Assembly (NCBI RefSeq): GCF_000497445.1
Contig: NZ_CM002285.1
Location: 7,611,928 to 7,675,927 of the forward strand
Reading direction: 5' to 3'
Length of the DNA: 64,000 nt
Origin: Streptomyces roseochromogenus subsp. oscitans DS 12.976
GTDB lineage: Bacteria; Actinomycetota; Actinomycetes; Streptomycetales; Streptomycetaceae
Made by a program: the position numbers and the translations under genes. Within the stretch, counting starts at the first letter, position 1, and the number at the start of each line of letters is the position of its first letter. Shown piece after piece: positions 27,550 to 35,464 of the stretch. Below the pieces are notes generated by a model. That model worked only from the letters and a program-made list of their open reading frames with translations. It was not told the origin of the DNA and searched no databases.

Positions 27550-27609
27550 AGGAATCGCTTCTCAAGATAGGGGTGACCTGCGCCGACGCACGGGTCTGCA
27601 CTGTTGACC

Positions 27610-28038
27610 TCAGTCGGGACGCTTCTGGTTCGCGATGTACTCCTTCACCACGGCGAGCGGTGCGCCCCCGCACGAAGCCGCGAAGTACGAAGGGGACCAG
27701 AAGTGCTCACCCCACAGGTACTTGCGGATGTGGTCGGGAAACTCCTGGCGGAGCCTGCGGGCGGAGACGCCTTTGAGGCTGCCGACGAGTCGGGACAGGG
27801 CGACCTTCGGCGGGTAGTGCACGAGCAGGTGGACGTGATCGTGTTCTCCGTTGAACTCCCGTAGCTCCGTGCCGAAGTCGGCGCACACGTCACGCATGAC
27901 TGCTTCGCAGCGTTTGAGGATGTCGTCGGTGAATGGTCCGCGCCGGTATTTCGGGGTGAAGACCAAGTGTGCGTGCAGGGTGTAAACGACCGTTCGGCCC
28001 CTGCGGATATCGGGGTTTGGCTCCCAGCGTGGTGACAT
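27610..28038 (-). CDS. tnpA: IS200/IS605 transposase TnpA (Y1 HUH)
   Basis: 142 aa. It contains the HUH motif within HDHVHLLVHY and the catalytic tyrosine in KEYIANQ near the C-terminus. YTLHAHLVFTPKYRRGPF is the typical first strand. It cuts and joins single-stranded element ends. Length and motifs are complete, so it is probably active. It starts 26 bp from tnpB on the opposite strand, sharing a promoter region. Confidence 0.95.
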   Translation of the reverse strand: MSPRWEPNPDIRRGRTVVYTLHAHLVFTPKYRRGPFTDDILKRCEAVMRDVCADFGTELREFNGEHDHVHLLVHYPPKVALSRLVGSLKGVSARRLRQEFPDHIRKYLWGEHFWSPSYFAASCGGAPLAVVKEYIANQKRPD

Positions 28039-28064
28039 AGATCAACTGTAGTACGGTGATCGCC

Positions 28065-29222
28065 ATGAAGATCGTGACGCAGGTGAAGCTGATGCCGGAG
28101 GCTGACCAGGCCGCCGCGCTTCTCGCGACCCTGCGCACGGTCAACGACCTGGCGTGCTGGGTCTCCGAAGTGGCGTTCGCCCAGGGTGTGCCGCGTGAGT
28201 ATGAGCTGCGCAAACACACGTACCCGCGCCTCAAGGCCGAAGGGCTCGGCGCGCAGGCCGCCCAGCACTGCATCAAGAAGGTCCGCGACGCGTACACCAC
28301 ACTGCACGCCAACATCCGTGCCGGGAACCTCGGCAAGCCGAAGTCGAAGCGCCGGATCAAGGCGGAGTCCAAGCCGATCACGTTCCGTCCCGATGCCGCG
28401 CAGCCGTACGACGACCGGTGTTTGAGCTGGCAGTACGACACACAGACCGTCTCGATCTGGACCACCGCCGGGCGTATCAAGAACGTCCGCTTTGCCTGTT
28501 CCGCCGATGCGCTCAAGACGCTCCGCGAGTACCGCAAGGGCGAATCCGACCTGATCGAGCGTGACGGAGACTTCTACCTGATCGCCACCTGCGAGGTACC
28601 CGAGGCCGAGACATACGAGCCGGACGGCTTCATCGGCGTGGACCTCGGCATCGTCAACATCGCCACCACCAGCACGGACCACCAGGCCGCCGGGCGCGGC
28701 CTGAACCGGTATCGCAAGCGTCAGCTTGCCCTGCGGGCCAAGCTCCAGAAGAAGCGCACCAAGTCGGCCAAGCGCCGGTTGAAGGAGCGTTCCCGCCGCG
28801 AGCAGCGGCACGTCAAGAACACCAACCACATCATCGCCAAGACGATCGCGACCGAGGCTGAACGCACCTCTGCCGGGATCTCCCTGGAAGAACTCAAGGG
28901 AATCCGGCAGAGGGTACGGCTCCGCAAGCCCCAACGGGTCGCGCTCCACTCCTGGGCCTTCGCCCAGCTCGGAGACTTCATCGTCTACAAGGCCAAGCGG
29001 GCAGGCGTGCCCCTGGTCTTCGTTGATCCCGCGTACTCCTCCCGTGAGTGCGCCGAGTGCGGCCACATCGACCGCCTCAACCGGATCTCCCAAGCCAAGT
29101 TCGCATGCCGGTCGTGCGGCGTCGTTGCGCACGCCGATCGGAACGCTTCCCACGTCCTCGCCCGCAGGGGCGAGACCGTGTGGAATGCGGGGCGTGAGTC
29201 ACGCGTCCCTGCCACCCCATAA
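28065..29222 (+). CDS. tnpB: TnpB, RNA-guided nuclease of the IS605 group
   Basis: 385 aa from ATG 28065 (MKIVTQVKLMPEADQ); GTG 28056 is an alternative. All three RuvC acidic residues are visible: D in GVDLGIVNIATT (about 194), E in ISLEELKG (about 274) and D in HADRNASH (about 357). The zinc ribbon is CAEC ... CRSC. It therefore looks catalytically competent, in contrast to many decayed copies. TnpB uses an RNA transcribed from the 3' end of its own element to cut the empty donor site. Confidence 0.95.
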   Translation: MKIVTQVKLMPEADQAAALLATLRTVNDLACWVSEVAFAQGVPREYELRKHTYPRLKAEGLGAQAAQHCIKKVRDAYTTLHANIRAGNLGKPKSKRRIKAESKPITFRPDAAQPYDDRCLSWQYDTQTVSIWTTAGRIKNVRFACSADALKTLREYRKGESDLIERDGDFYLIATCEVPEAETYEPDGFIGVDLGIVNIATTSTDHQAAGRGLNRYRKRQLALRAKLQKKRTKSAKRRLKERSRREQRHVKNTNHIIAKTIATEAERTSAGISLEELKGIRQRVRLRKPQRVALHSWAFAQLGDFIVYKAKRAGVPLVFVDPAYSSRECAECGHIDRLNRISQAKFACRSCGVVAHADRNASHVLARRGETVWNAGRESRVPATP

Positions 29223-29317
29223 CGGGGTGTCTGGACGGAGGAGGCCACGTCACAACCAGTGGCGCCCTACCTCCAAGCCCGGTCCTTTAGGACCGGGTCA
29301 AGTTGACGTTCTTGCCG
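29130..29317 (+). ncRNA. Predicted omegaRNA (scaffold to 29301, guide from 29302)
   Basis: By analogy to ISDra2, the scaffold overlaps the tnpB 3' end and runs to the right end. Visible stems are CTCGCCC/GGGCGAG near 29160, ACCCC/GGGGT at 29214-29228 (spanning the tnpB stop) and the terminal CCCGGTCC-TTTA-GGACCGGG. The guide would be the bases after TCAA, starting GTTGACGTTCTTGCCG, that is, the target the element sits in. The 5' end is a guess. Confidence 0.5.
29278..29297. repeat. Terminal hairpin of IS right end
   Basis: A perfect 8-bp stem CCCGGTCC/GGACCGGG with TTTA loop directly followed by the TCAA cleavage site. Its TTTA loop is matched by TTCA in the left-end hairpin. Confidence 0.75.
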
Positions 29318-29352
29318 TAAGTGACGAACGGTGGCAAAAGACGTGAACGCAT
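29302..29352 (-). pseudogene. N-terminal remnant of solute-binding protein gene interrupted by the IS
   Basis: ATG 29352 with AGGAG 10 nt upstream opens MRSRLLPPFV-TYGKNVN, 17 complete codons that stop exactly at the IS right boundary. MRSRLLPPFV looks like the start of a lipoprotein signal. TYGKNV resembles the segment that in amino-acid-binding proteins comes shortly before KKWG near the C-terminus. If so, most of the gene was already missing before the IS arrived. Reading on into the IS gives only LTRS before a stop. Confidence 0.45.
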
Positions 29353-29467
29353 CGGGAAGTGGTCTCCTGTGAGCAGCGGTGTGCGGAAGCGCGGCGCGAG
29401 GGGAGGGGAGGGGTGCGCGTGTGAAGGCGTGGCGAAAGGCGTACCGAAAGAAGGGAGAACGCGATGA

Positions 29468-29487
29468 CGCCGGCCGATGGGCCGGCG
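29468..29487 (-). terminator. Attenuator-like hairpin after the leader peptide
   Basis: CGCCGGCC-GATG-GGCCGGCG, a perfect 8-bp GC stem 17 nt past the leader stop (reading the minus strand). This position suits transcription attenuation coupled to translation of the leader. Confidence 0.45.
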
Positions 29488-29503
29488 CGCGCAGGGGGTC
29501 AGC

Positions 29504-29575
29504 TCAACAGGAACAGGACCACACGCGACCGAAGTCGATGTGGGAGCGGGTGACCAGCCACTGCTGTGGATGCAT
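29504..29575 (-). CDS. Putative Cys leader peptide, 23 aa
   Basis: It starts MHPQQWLVTRS and ends HIDFGRVWSCSC followed by a stop. Many Streptomyces sulfur-uptake operons are preceded by tiny frames of just this form (HIDxxRVxSxxC near the end), annotated as putative leader peptides. Two Cys codons close to the stop could sense charged tRNA-Cys. It faces the solute-binding-protein remnant, with an attenuator-like hairpin between, so it has lost its intact target. No clear ribosome-binding site. Confidence 0.6.
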   Translation of the reverse strand: MHPQQWLVTRSHIDFGRVWSCSC

Positions 29576-29616
29576 GGGCCAAGTGGAACAGGCATCCGGT
29601 TCCGCGTCAACTGACT

Positions 29617-29632
29617 TGAGACGTACGGCTCA
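29617..29632. promoter_or_regulatory. Palindrome TGAG-n-CGTACG-n-CTCA between divergent units
   Basis: 16-bp near-perfect palindrome (one asymmetric pair) midway between the leader peptide and the promoter of the rightward operon. Suited to a dimeric repressor controlling both directions. Confidence 0.45.
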
Positions 29633-29646
29633 CAGTTCGGACAGCC

Positions 29647-29677
29647 TTGACAGCGTGCGGAAACGCCCACGTAGTCT
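29647..29677 (+). promoter_or_regulatory. Promoter candidate for the LLM/FAD operon
   Basis: TTGACA (29647-29652), a 19-bp spacer and TAGTCT (29672-29677). The -35 is perfect, but the spacer is 1-2 bp long. Transcription would start near 29684, 100 bp before the permease remnant. Confidence 0.45.
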
Positions 29678-29783
29678 CGGGGTACGGCCCTGCTGAGGGG
29701 CTCGGCCGTACATCGCGCCGCACGGCGCGCCCGTGTGAAGGCACCACCCCGTTCTGACGACCCACGCGTCACGGAGCCTTCGC

Positions 29784-29954
29784 ATGTCATCCGACACCCT
29801 CACCCAATCCCCCACCGCGCCGGAGAAACCCGGGCCCGCAAACGCCCCGCAGCGCCGGTACGGCCAGTGGACGGCAGCCGTCGTCGTCCTGCTGCTGTGG
29901 TTCACCATCGGGGCGCTGTACCCGCAGGTGTTCGGCGTGAAGGCCGCCCGATGA
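29784..29954 (+). pseudogene. Collapsed amino-acid ABC permease, 56 codons
   Basis: The frame begins MSSDTLTQSPTAPEKPG with QRRYGQWTAAVVVLLL, a normal N-terminus and first helix of His/Glu/Gln-type ABC permeases. It then runs straight into WFTIGALYPQVFGVK, a segment that in full-length permeases I place about 80 residues later. The remaining 150+ residues, including the EAA loop, are absent. It overlaps the next gene by ATGA, so translation coupling is preserved. It may now serve only as a leader frame for the FAD protein, or be a relic. Confidence 0.5.
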
Positions 29955-31711
29955 GGCCGCAGCTGGTGATCGTGGGAGCCGGGCCGCGGGGGACCGGACT
30001 GCTGGAACGTATCGCCGCCAACGCCCCGGAGCTGTACGCCGGTTCGGGCCTCGACATCCATCTGATCGACCCGTATCCGCCGGGCGGCGGACGCATCTGG
30101 CGCCAGGCGCAGTCGCCGCTGCTCTGGATGAACTCGCACGCCGAGGACGTCACCATGTTCACCGACGAGACGGTGAACATGGCGGGACCGGTGCGCGTGG
30201 GCCCCACCCTGCACGAGTGGGCCGGACTCGACGGCAGCACCTTCGCGGACCGGCAGCTTCAGGGCCGCTATCTGCGCTGGGTGTACGAGCGCGCGCTGGC
30301 CGAGCTGCCCGAGGGCATCGCCGTCCACCACCATCCCCGGCGCGCCCTGCGCATCAGCGGCCCGCGCGACGGCCGCCAGCAGGTGTGGCTGGAGGGCCGC
30401 CCGCGCCCCCTCCTCGCCGACCTGGTGATCCTCACCCTCGGCCACCTCGACGCCGAACTCGACGTGGAGCAGGCCGAGTTGGCCGCATACGCTCGTGAGC
30501 ACGGCCTGGTCCACCTGCCGCCCGACTTCACCGCCGACAGCGACCTGTCCGCGCTGAAACCCGGCGAACCGGTCCTCGTCCGGGGCTTCGGGCTGGCCTT
30601 CGTCGACCTGATGGTGCTGCTCACCGAGGGCCGTGGCGGGCGGTACGAGGGCGACACCTACGTACCCTCCGGGCGGGAGCCGGTGCTCTATGCCGGCTCG
30701 CGGCGCGGAGTGCCGTACCGCGCGAAGATCGGCTACGGCTGGACCGGCGACCGGCCCCCGCTGCCCCGCTTCCTCGGACCGGCCGCGGTCGAAGATCTGC
30801 TGGCCAGGAAGGACGGCCTCGACTTCCGGCGCGATGTGTGGCCACTGGTGGAGAAGGAGCTGGGCTTCGCCCACTACCACCGGCTGTTCACCGCCCACAC
30901 CGAGCGTACGGCGATGGCCTGGGCCGACTTCGAGGAGAAGTACGCGGCCGCAGGCGACCCCGCCGAGGTCCGGACGCTCGCCGCCGCCGCCGTACCCGAC
31001 CCGGCCGACCGCCTCGACCTCGCCGCGCTCGACCACCCGCTGGACGGGGTGCGGTACGCCTCGCACGAGGCGTTCCAGGACGGGCTGCGGGCCCATATCG
31101 AGGCCGACCTGAGCCGCCGTCACGACCCGTCCCACAGCGCGGATCTCGGTGTCTTCCTCGGACTGCTCTCCGTCTACGGGCAGCTCGTCCGGCTCGGGAA
31201 CACCGGCCCCTGGTGGCACGGCTTCTTCAGCTACCTGGCGTCCGGGCCGCCCGGCCCCCGGCTGCGGCAGATGCTCGCGCTGTCCCGCGCCGGACTGCTC
31301 GGATTCGTCGGCGCCGACATGACCGTCACCGCCGAGGACGGGGTGTTCCGGGCTGCCAGCCCCACCGTGCCCGGCTTCTCGGTCGAGGCCCGGGCGCTGG
31401 TCGAGGCCCGGCTGCCCGAGCCCACCGTCGGCCGGGCCCGCGACAGCCTGCTGCGCGCACTGCACGCCGGCGGCGCCGCCGAAACCCCCGACGGACTGCT
31501 CCGGACCGACCCCGCCGACGGCCGGATCCTCGACGGCGCCGGCCGCCCGCATCCCCGGCGCTTCGCCCTCGGCCCGTACACCGAGGCCCGTACCGCCGGC
31601 GCCTTCACCCGGCCGCGCACCGGCGGCGCCGCGTTCCGGCAGAACGACGCCACCGCGCGGGCGGTACTGGCCTTTCTGAGCGCTTCACAGGTAAAGGAAC
31701 TCGCTCGATGA
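29951..31711 (+). CDS. FAD/NAD(P)-binding protein (PF13454 type)
   Basis: 586 aa. The N-terminal dinucleotide fold is LVIVGAGPRGTGLLERIA, followed by IHLIDPYPPGGGRIWR and LLWMNSHAEDVTMFTDE, which characterise this FAD-NAD(P)-binding family. The C-terminal half (DPSHSADLGVFLGLLSVYGQ) is family-specific. It is probably a flavin-dependent oxidoreductase or an electron source for the LLM monooxygenases further on. It overlaps the permease remnant upstream and the ATPase remnant downstream by 4 nt each. It appears intact. Confidence 0.82.
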   Translation: MRPQLVIVGAGPRGTGLLERIAANAPELYAGSGLDIHLIDPYPPGGGRIWRQAQSPLLWMNSHAEDVTMFTDETVNMAGPVRVGPTLHEWAGLDGSTFADRQLQGRYLRWVYERALAELPEGIAVHHHPRRALRISGPRDGRQQVWLEGRPRPLLADLVILTLGHLDAELDVEQAELAAYAREHGLVHLPPDFTADSDLSALKPGEPVLVRGFGLAFVDLMVLLTEGRGGRYEGDTYVPSGREPVLYAGSRRGVPYRAKIGYGWTGDRPPLPRFLGPAAVEDLLARKDGLDFRRDVWPLVEKELGFAHYHRLFTAHTERTAMAWADFEEKYAAAGDPAEVRTLAAAAVPDPADRLDLAALDHPLDGVRYASHEAFQDGLRAHIEADLSRRHDPSHSADLGVFLGLLSVYGQLVRLGNTGPWWHGFFSYLASGPPGPRLRQMLALSRAGLLGFVGADMTVTAEDGVFRAASPTVPGFSVEARALVEARLPEPTVGRARDSLLRALHAGGAAETPDGLLRTDPADGRILDGAGRPHPRRFALGPYTEARTAGAFTRPRTGGAAFRQNDATARAVLAFLSASQVKELAR

Positions 31712-31998
31712 CAGTCATGGTCGACATCAGGCCGGTGCACAAGAGCTTCGGCTGCGAGCTGCTCACGGTCCTTGACAACGTCGAGCTGGCCGGCGAAGTC
31801 CTCGATGTTGTCCGGGACCTGGCCGCCCAGGGCACGACGGTGATCGTCGTCACTCATGAGATCGCGTTCGCCCGTGAGGTCGCCGACACGGTGGTGTTCA
31901 TGGCCGACGGCAGGATCGTGGAGCAGGGGTCTCCGGGTGAGGTGCTGGGTGCTCCGCGGGAGGAACGGACCCGGGCATTTCTGGCGAAGGTGCTGTGA
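31708..31998 (+). pseudogene. Collapsed ABC transporter ATPase, 96 codons
   Basis: Three separate pieces of an amino-acid ABC ATPase are joined in frame: the N-terminus IRPVHKSFG, a short LTVLDNV (normally just after the Q-loop), and ELAGEVLDVVRDLAAQGTTV to the end with the H-loop VTHEIAFAREVAD and FMADGRIVEQGSP. Walker A, the signature motif and Walker B are missing, so it cannot hydrolyse ATP. The frame is maintained through both junctions. It overlaps the FAD gene by ATGA. Confidence 0.65.
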
Positions 31999-32041
31999 GC
32001 GTGGGCATCGCCGTCGGTCGCGCCGTGCCGGGAGCGTCGAG

Positions 32042-33121
32042 GTGAGCGCGCGCCACGGCCGTGGGCTGCCGCATCTCGCCGCCGCCGTCGATCTGGCCGG
32101 CTGTTTCGGCGCCGAGCCGTACGTCGAGCTGGTCCGGCTCGCCGAGCGCGGTGGGCTGGACTTCGTGACGCTGGACGACTCCTTCGGCCGGCCCGGGCCC
32201 GACGCCCTCTGCGTGCTGTCCCGGGCGGCGCCCGCGACCCGGCGCATCGGCCTGGTCCCGACCGTCACCACCACCCACACCGAGCCCTTCCGGGTGCAGG
32301 CCGCCGTGGCCGCGCTGGACTGGATCAGCCGCGGCCGGGCCGGCTGGCGGATCGACGTGTCCGCCGGCGAGGACGAGGCCCGGCTCTTCGGCCGCCGTCC
32401 TGCCGCGCCGCCCGACGCGCTGTGGCGGGAGGCGGGTGAGGTCGCCGATGTGGCCGCGAAGCTGTGGGACAGCTGGGAGGACGGCGCCGAGATCCGGGAC
32501 GTGCCGGCCGGCCGCTTCCTGGACCGGGACAAGCTGCACCACGTCGACTTCACCGGCACCGCGTTCTCGGTCCGGGGCCCCTCGACCGTGCCCCGGCCGC
32601 CGCAGGGCCACCCCGTCCGCGTGGTCGACGCCACCGAGCACCAGGCCCGTACCGTCGCCGCGCGGTACGCGGACGTGGCTCTGGTCCGCGCCGCGACCCC
32701 GGCGCAGGCCACCGCCGTACGCGACGAACTGCGCGCTCTGGCCGCCCGGTCCGGGCGGGATCCGGACGGTGTACGGGTCCTGGTGAGCCTGCTGATCGAC
32801 CTCGGCGACGGAGAGCACGCCGCCGAGCCCGGACACGGAGGCGGGGGCCCACGGCCCACCGCACGGGGGCCGCTGTACCGGGGCGGCCCGGTCGATCTCG
32901 CCGAACTGGTCGCCGGCTGGCACGCCGACGGTGTCACCGACGGCTTCCACCTCGTCCCCGTCGAGCCGCGCCGTGACCTGGAGCGGCTGGTCAACGGCAC
33001 GGCGGCACTGCTGCAGCACCGCGGCCTGTTCCGCACCTTCTACCCGGGCAGCACCCTGCGCGAGCACCTGGGGCTCGCGCGGCCCGCCCATCGGTACGCG
33101 CCGGGGCCGGGAGCGTCATGA
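32042..33121 (+). CDS. LLM-class flavin-dependent oxidoreductase 1
   Basis: 359 aa luciferase-like monooxygenase. GLDFVTLDDSFGRPG, IGLVPTVTTTHTEPFRVQA and ALDWISRGRAGWRIDVS are the flavin-binding barrel signatures, and KLWDSWEDGAEIRD is typical of the NtaA/SnaA/DszA group. It probably oxidises a sulfur- or nitrogen-containing organic compound using reduced flavin. GTG 32042 has GGGAG about 7 nt upstream. It lies in the operon with the FAD protein and LLM 2. Confidence 0.85.
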   Translation: MSARHGRGLPHLAAAVDLAGCFGAEPYVELVRLAERGGLDFVTLDDSFGRPGPDALCVLSRAAPATRRIGLVPTVTTTHTEPFRVQAAVAALDWISRGRAGWRIDVSAGEDEARLFGRRPAAPPDALWREAGEVADVAAKLWDSWEDGAEIRDVPAGRFLDRDKLHHVDFTGTAFSVRGPSTVPRPPQGHPVRVVDATEHQARTVAARYADVALVRAATPAQATAVRDELRALAARSGRDPDGVRVLVSLLIDLGDGEHAAEPGHGGGGPRPTARGPLYRGGPVDLAELVAGWHADGVTDGFHLVPVEPRRDLERLVNGTAALLQHRGLFRTFYPGSTLREHLGLARPAHRYAPGPGAS

Positions 33122-33134
33122 CAGGGGGAACGTC

Positions 33135-34379
33135 ATGAGCGTACGGCGGCAGGTGCATCTCGCGGCCCTTTGCCCGGGCACCGAGGACACCACCGGATGG
33201 GCGGATCCCCGCGCGGACTCGTACACGGCGTTCGTCTCCTTCGAGCGCCTGGCAGGGATCGCCGAGCGCGGGCTGTTCGACTTCCTGCTGCTCGGCGAGG
33301 GGCTGCGGCTGCCCGAGCACCGGGGCCGGATCCACGACCTCGAACCGGTGAGCCGGCCGGAACCGGCCGCCCTGCTGCACGCGCTCGCCGGGAGCACCGC
33401 ACGGCTGGGGCTCGCCGCCACGGCGGACACCGCCTTCGGCGAACCATACGAACTCGCCCGCAGAATCGCCACGTTGGACCACCTGAGCGGGGGCCGGGCG
33501 GCCTGGCGGGTGACGGCCACGCCGGACGCCGCCGAGAACTTCCGCCCCGGCACACCGGCGGAGCACTCCGCGAGAACCGCCGAATTCGTCACCGTCGCGA
33601 AGCTGCTGTGGGACTCCTGGACACCCGACGGGATGCCCCGGCTGTTCGCGCACCAGGGTCGGCACTTCGACATCGCGGGCCAGTTCGGGCTCCCGCGGTC
33701 CCCGCAGGGGCGGCCCGTGGTGATCCACGGGGGCGAGTCCGCCAAGACCCGGGAACTGGCCGCGGCCACGGCCGATGTGCTCCTCACCCGGCACGGCCCG
33801 CTGGAGACGGCCCGCTTCCGCTACGGCCGCGTCAAGCGGCGGCTCGCCGCGTACGGTCGCGCACCGGAGGAGCTGAGGATCATGCCCGGCGTCACCGTCG
33901 TGCTCGGGGACACCGCCGCCGAGGCGCAGGAGCGGGCCGCCGGGATCAGACGGCAACGGGTCACCCCGCAGTATGCGCGCTACGCGCTGGAGCGGCTGTG
34001 GGGCGTGGACCTCTCCGGTCACGACCCCGACGGCCCGCTGCCCGCGATCGCCCCGCGGAGCCGGGACGGCGCGACCCTGGCACGCGTCGGGAGATGGCGG
34101 GCGCTGGCGGAGGAGAAGGGGCTGTCCGGCCGGGAGACCGTGATCGAGGCGAGCGGCAGGCAGTCGTTCGTCGGCACGCCCGACTCGGTCGCCTCCGACC
34201 TGCACGCCCAGGTCCTTGAGGGAGCCGCCGACGGTTTCCTGCTGGCGGCCGACGGACTGGAGGAGTTCGTGGACCGGGTGGTGCCGCTGCTCCAGGAGCG
34301 TGGCGCGTTCCGCACGGAATACCAGGGCGCCACTCTCCGCTCCCATCTCGGGCTGCCTCACCCGGGAGAGGAAGGCTGA
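33135..34379 (+). CDS. LLM-class flavin-dependent oxidoreductase 2 (NtaA/SnaA/DszA group)
   Basis: 414 aa. GLFDFLLLGEGLRL, RLGLAATADTAFGEPYELAR, TLDHLSGGRAAWRVTATPDA and LLWDSWTPDG match monooxygenases of the nitrilotriacetate/DszA type. PRSPQGRPVVIHGGESAKTR is the later conserved loop. ATG 33135 has AGGGGGA 6 nt upstream, 13 nt after LLM 1. It is a paralogue of LLM 1. Tandem LLM genes with an amino-acid-type ABC transporter are a known Streptomyces arrangement for sulfur scavenging. The substrate is unknown. Confidence 0.87.
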   Translation: MSVRRQVHLAALCPGTEDTTGWADPRADSYTAFVSFERLAGIAERGLFDFLLLGEGLRLPEHRGRIHDLEPVSRPEPAALLHALAGSTARLGLAATADTAFGEPYELARRIATLDHLSGGRAAWRVTATPDAAENFRPGTPAEHSARTAEFVTVAKLLWDSWTPDGMPRLFAHQGRHFDIAGQFGLPRSPQGRPVVIHGGESAKTRELAAATADVLLTRHGPLETARFRYGRVKRRLAAYGRAPEELRIMPGVTVVLGDTAAEAQERAAGIRRQRVTPQYARYALERLWGVDLSGHDPDGPLPAIAPRSRDGATLARVGRWRALAEEKGLSGRETVIEASGRQSFVGTPDSVASDLHAQVLEGAADGFLLAADGLEEFVDRVVPLLQERGAFRTEYQGATLRSHLGLPHPGEEG

Positions 34380-34402
34380 TCACAGATGAAAGGAAACACG
34401 GC

Positions 34403-35217
34403 ATGACGACGGACGCGGCCGACGCGTGGCAGCGGCGGCACGAGAAGCGTGTCGAGAAGGTCTCGGCGCCCTACGGGCCGCTCGCACTGACCGCCACCTT
34501 CCCCCAGTGCCTGAACGGCCTGGGGGCACCCCCAGGGTCGAGGACCATCCGGCGGGGCGGCTTCCGGACATTCCCGGGATTTGGGTGGCCGATGGGGAAG
34601 GCGTGGTGCTCACCGCCGTCGAGGCCGACGGGCTGAGCGTGGACGGGCGGCCCTTCGCGGGTGCGGTCCGGCTCGCCGCCGACCGCGGGCCGGAGGCTCA
34701 GGCGCGGGTCGCGCTCGCTGAGAAGCGGCTGTTCGTGCTGGTCCGGGAGGGCGTGTGGGGCGTGCGGGTCTACGACCCCGAGGCCGAGGCCCGTCGTGCC
34801 TTCAAGGGCATCGTGGCCACCGCGTACGACCCGCGCTGGTCGGTGCCGGGGCGTTTCACGCCGCACGACGAGCCGCGCACCGTGCGGGTGGGCAACGCGG
34901 ACGGGCGCGAGCGGGGGCTCGCCCTCGCCGGAGAGCTGGCCTTCACCCTGGACGGGCGGGAGCTGACGCTTCAGGTCGCGCAGCAGGGCGACGGGCGGCT
35001 GTGGGCCGTGTTCGCCGACGCCACCAGCGGCGACAGCAGCTTCCGGTTCCGCTTCCTCTATCCGGCGGCGCCGGACACCGAGGGGCGCACGACGGTCGAC
35101 TTCAACCGCGCCCAGCTTCCGCCGTGCGCCTTCGCCGACCACTTCATCTGCCCGTTCCCGCCGCCCGGCAACACGCTGGACGCGGCGATCGGAGCGGGGG
35201 AGCGTGCGCTGGACTGA
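34403..35217 (+). pseudogene. DUF1684 protein gene broken by a GC-rich repeat insertion
   Basis: The start MTTDAADAWQRRHEKRVEKV and SAPYGPLALTAT is in one frame. EDHPAGRLPDIPGIWVADGE and everything to the stop are in the next frame. Between them lies a ~37-bp palindromic repeat (34499-34535) that replaces the few residues expected there. Downstream motifs are intact (GIVATAYDPRWSVPGRF, DFNRAQLPPCAFADHFICPF with the final FPPPGNTL). Either the protein is lost or a C-terminal piece is made. GAAAGGA precedes ATG 34403. Confidence 0.7.
34499..34537. repeat. GC-rich palindromic repeat inserted in DUF1684 gene
   Basis: CCCCCAG (34501-34507) and CTGGGGG (34520-34526) form a stem, followed by CACCCCCAG so that CTGGGGGCACCCCCAG is itself palindromic. 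I recognise this composition from short repeats scattered in Streptomyces genomes. Confidence 0.65.
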
Positions 35218-35464
35218 GGGCAGGGTGTGCCGGGCCGGTGCAGGTGTGTGGTGAGTCGGTGTCAAGGGCTGCTGCGTAAGAGTGGTTTAAAGTCCTACGG
35301 CCGAAAGGCACTCTTGTGGCGACCGGTCGTTCGGCCGAATACTCCCCCTCAGCGAGCGCTTGTCGGGGGGCATGCATGTTCGGAATCCGGCTCGGCCCCC
35401 TGGCTGCGCCTCACGGGCCCCGACCCCACGCGGGCCCCCGACTTCCCCTGGGAGGGAACGAAAA

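Larger units (their letters stand above)
27519..29301. mobile_element. IS200/IS605-family insertion sequence with divergent tnpA and tnpB
   Basis: About 1.78 kb. A Y1 HUH transposase (minus) and TnpB (plus) diverge from 28.05 kb. The right end is fixed by a terminal hairpin followed by TCAA (29298-29301), and the first base after it continues an open frame of host sequence. The left end is placed at about 27519 (uncertainty of a few bases) because host-like coding stops there and a subterminal hairpin follows. No terminal inverted repeats and no target duplication are seen, as expected for this family. Confidence 0.85.

Noticed and set aside
27432..27570. A second, solitary omegaRNA or IS right end next to the left boundary
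   Set aside because: The hairpin and following TCTCAAG look like a right end at first, but the position just inside the boundary and the host-like coding to its left fit a normal left-end hairpin of the same element.
29320..29780. Additional plus-strand protein in the gap after the IS
   Set aside because: Frames there are short, Arg/Ser-rich and cover the clearly structured minus-strand leader peptide and the promoter region.
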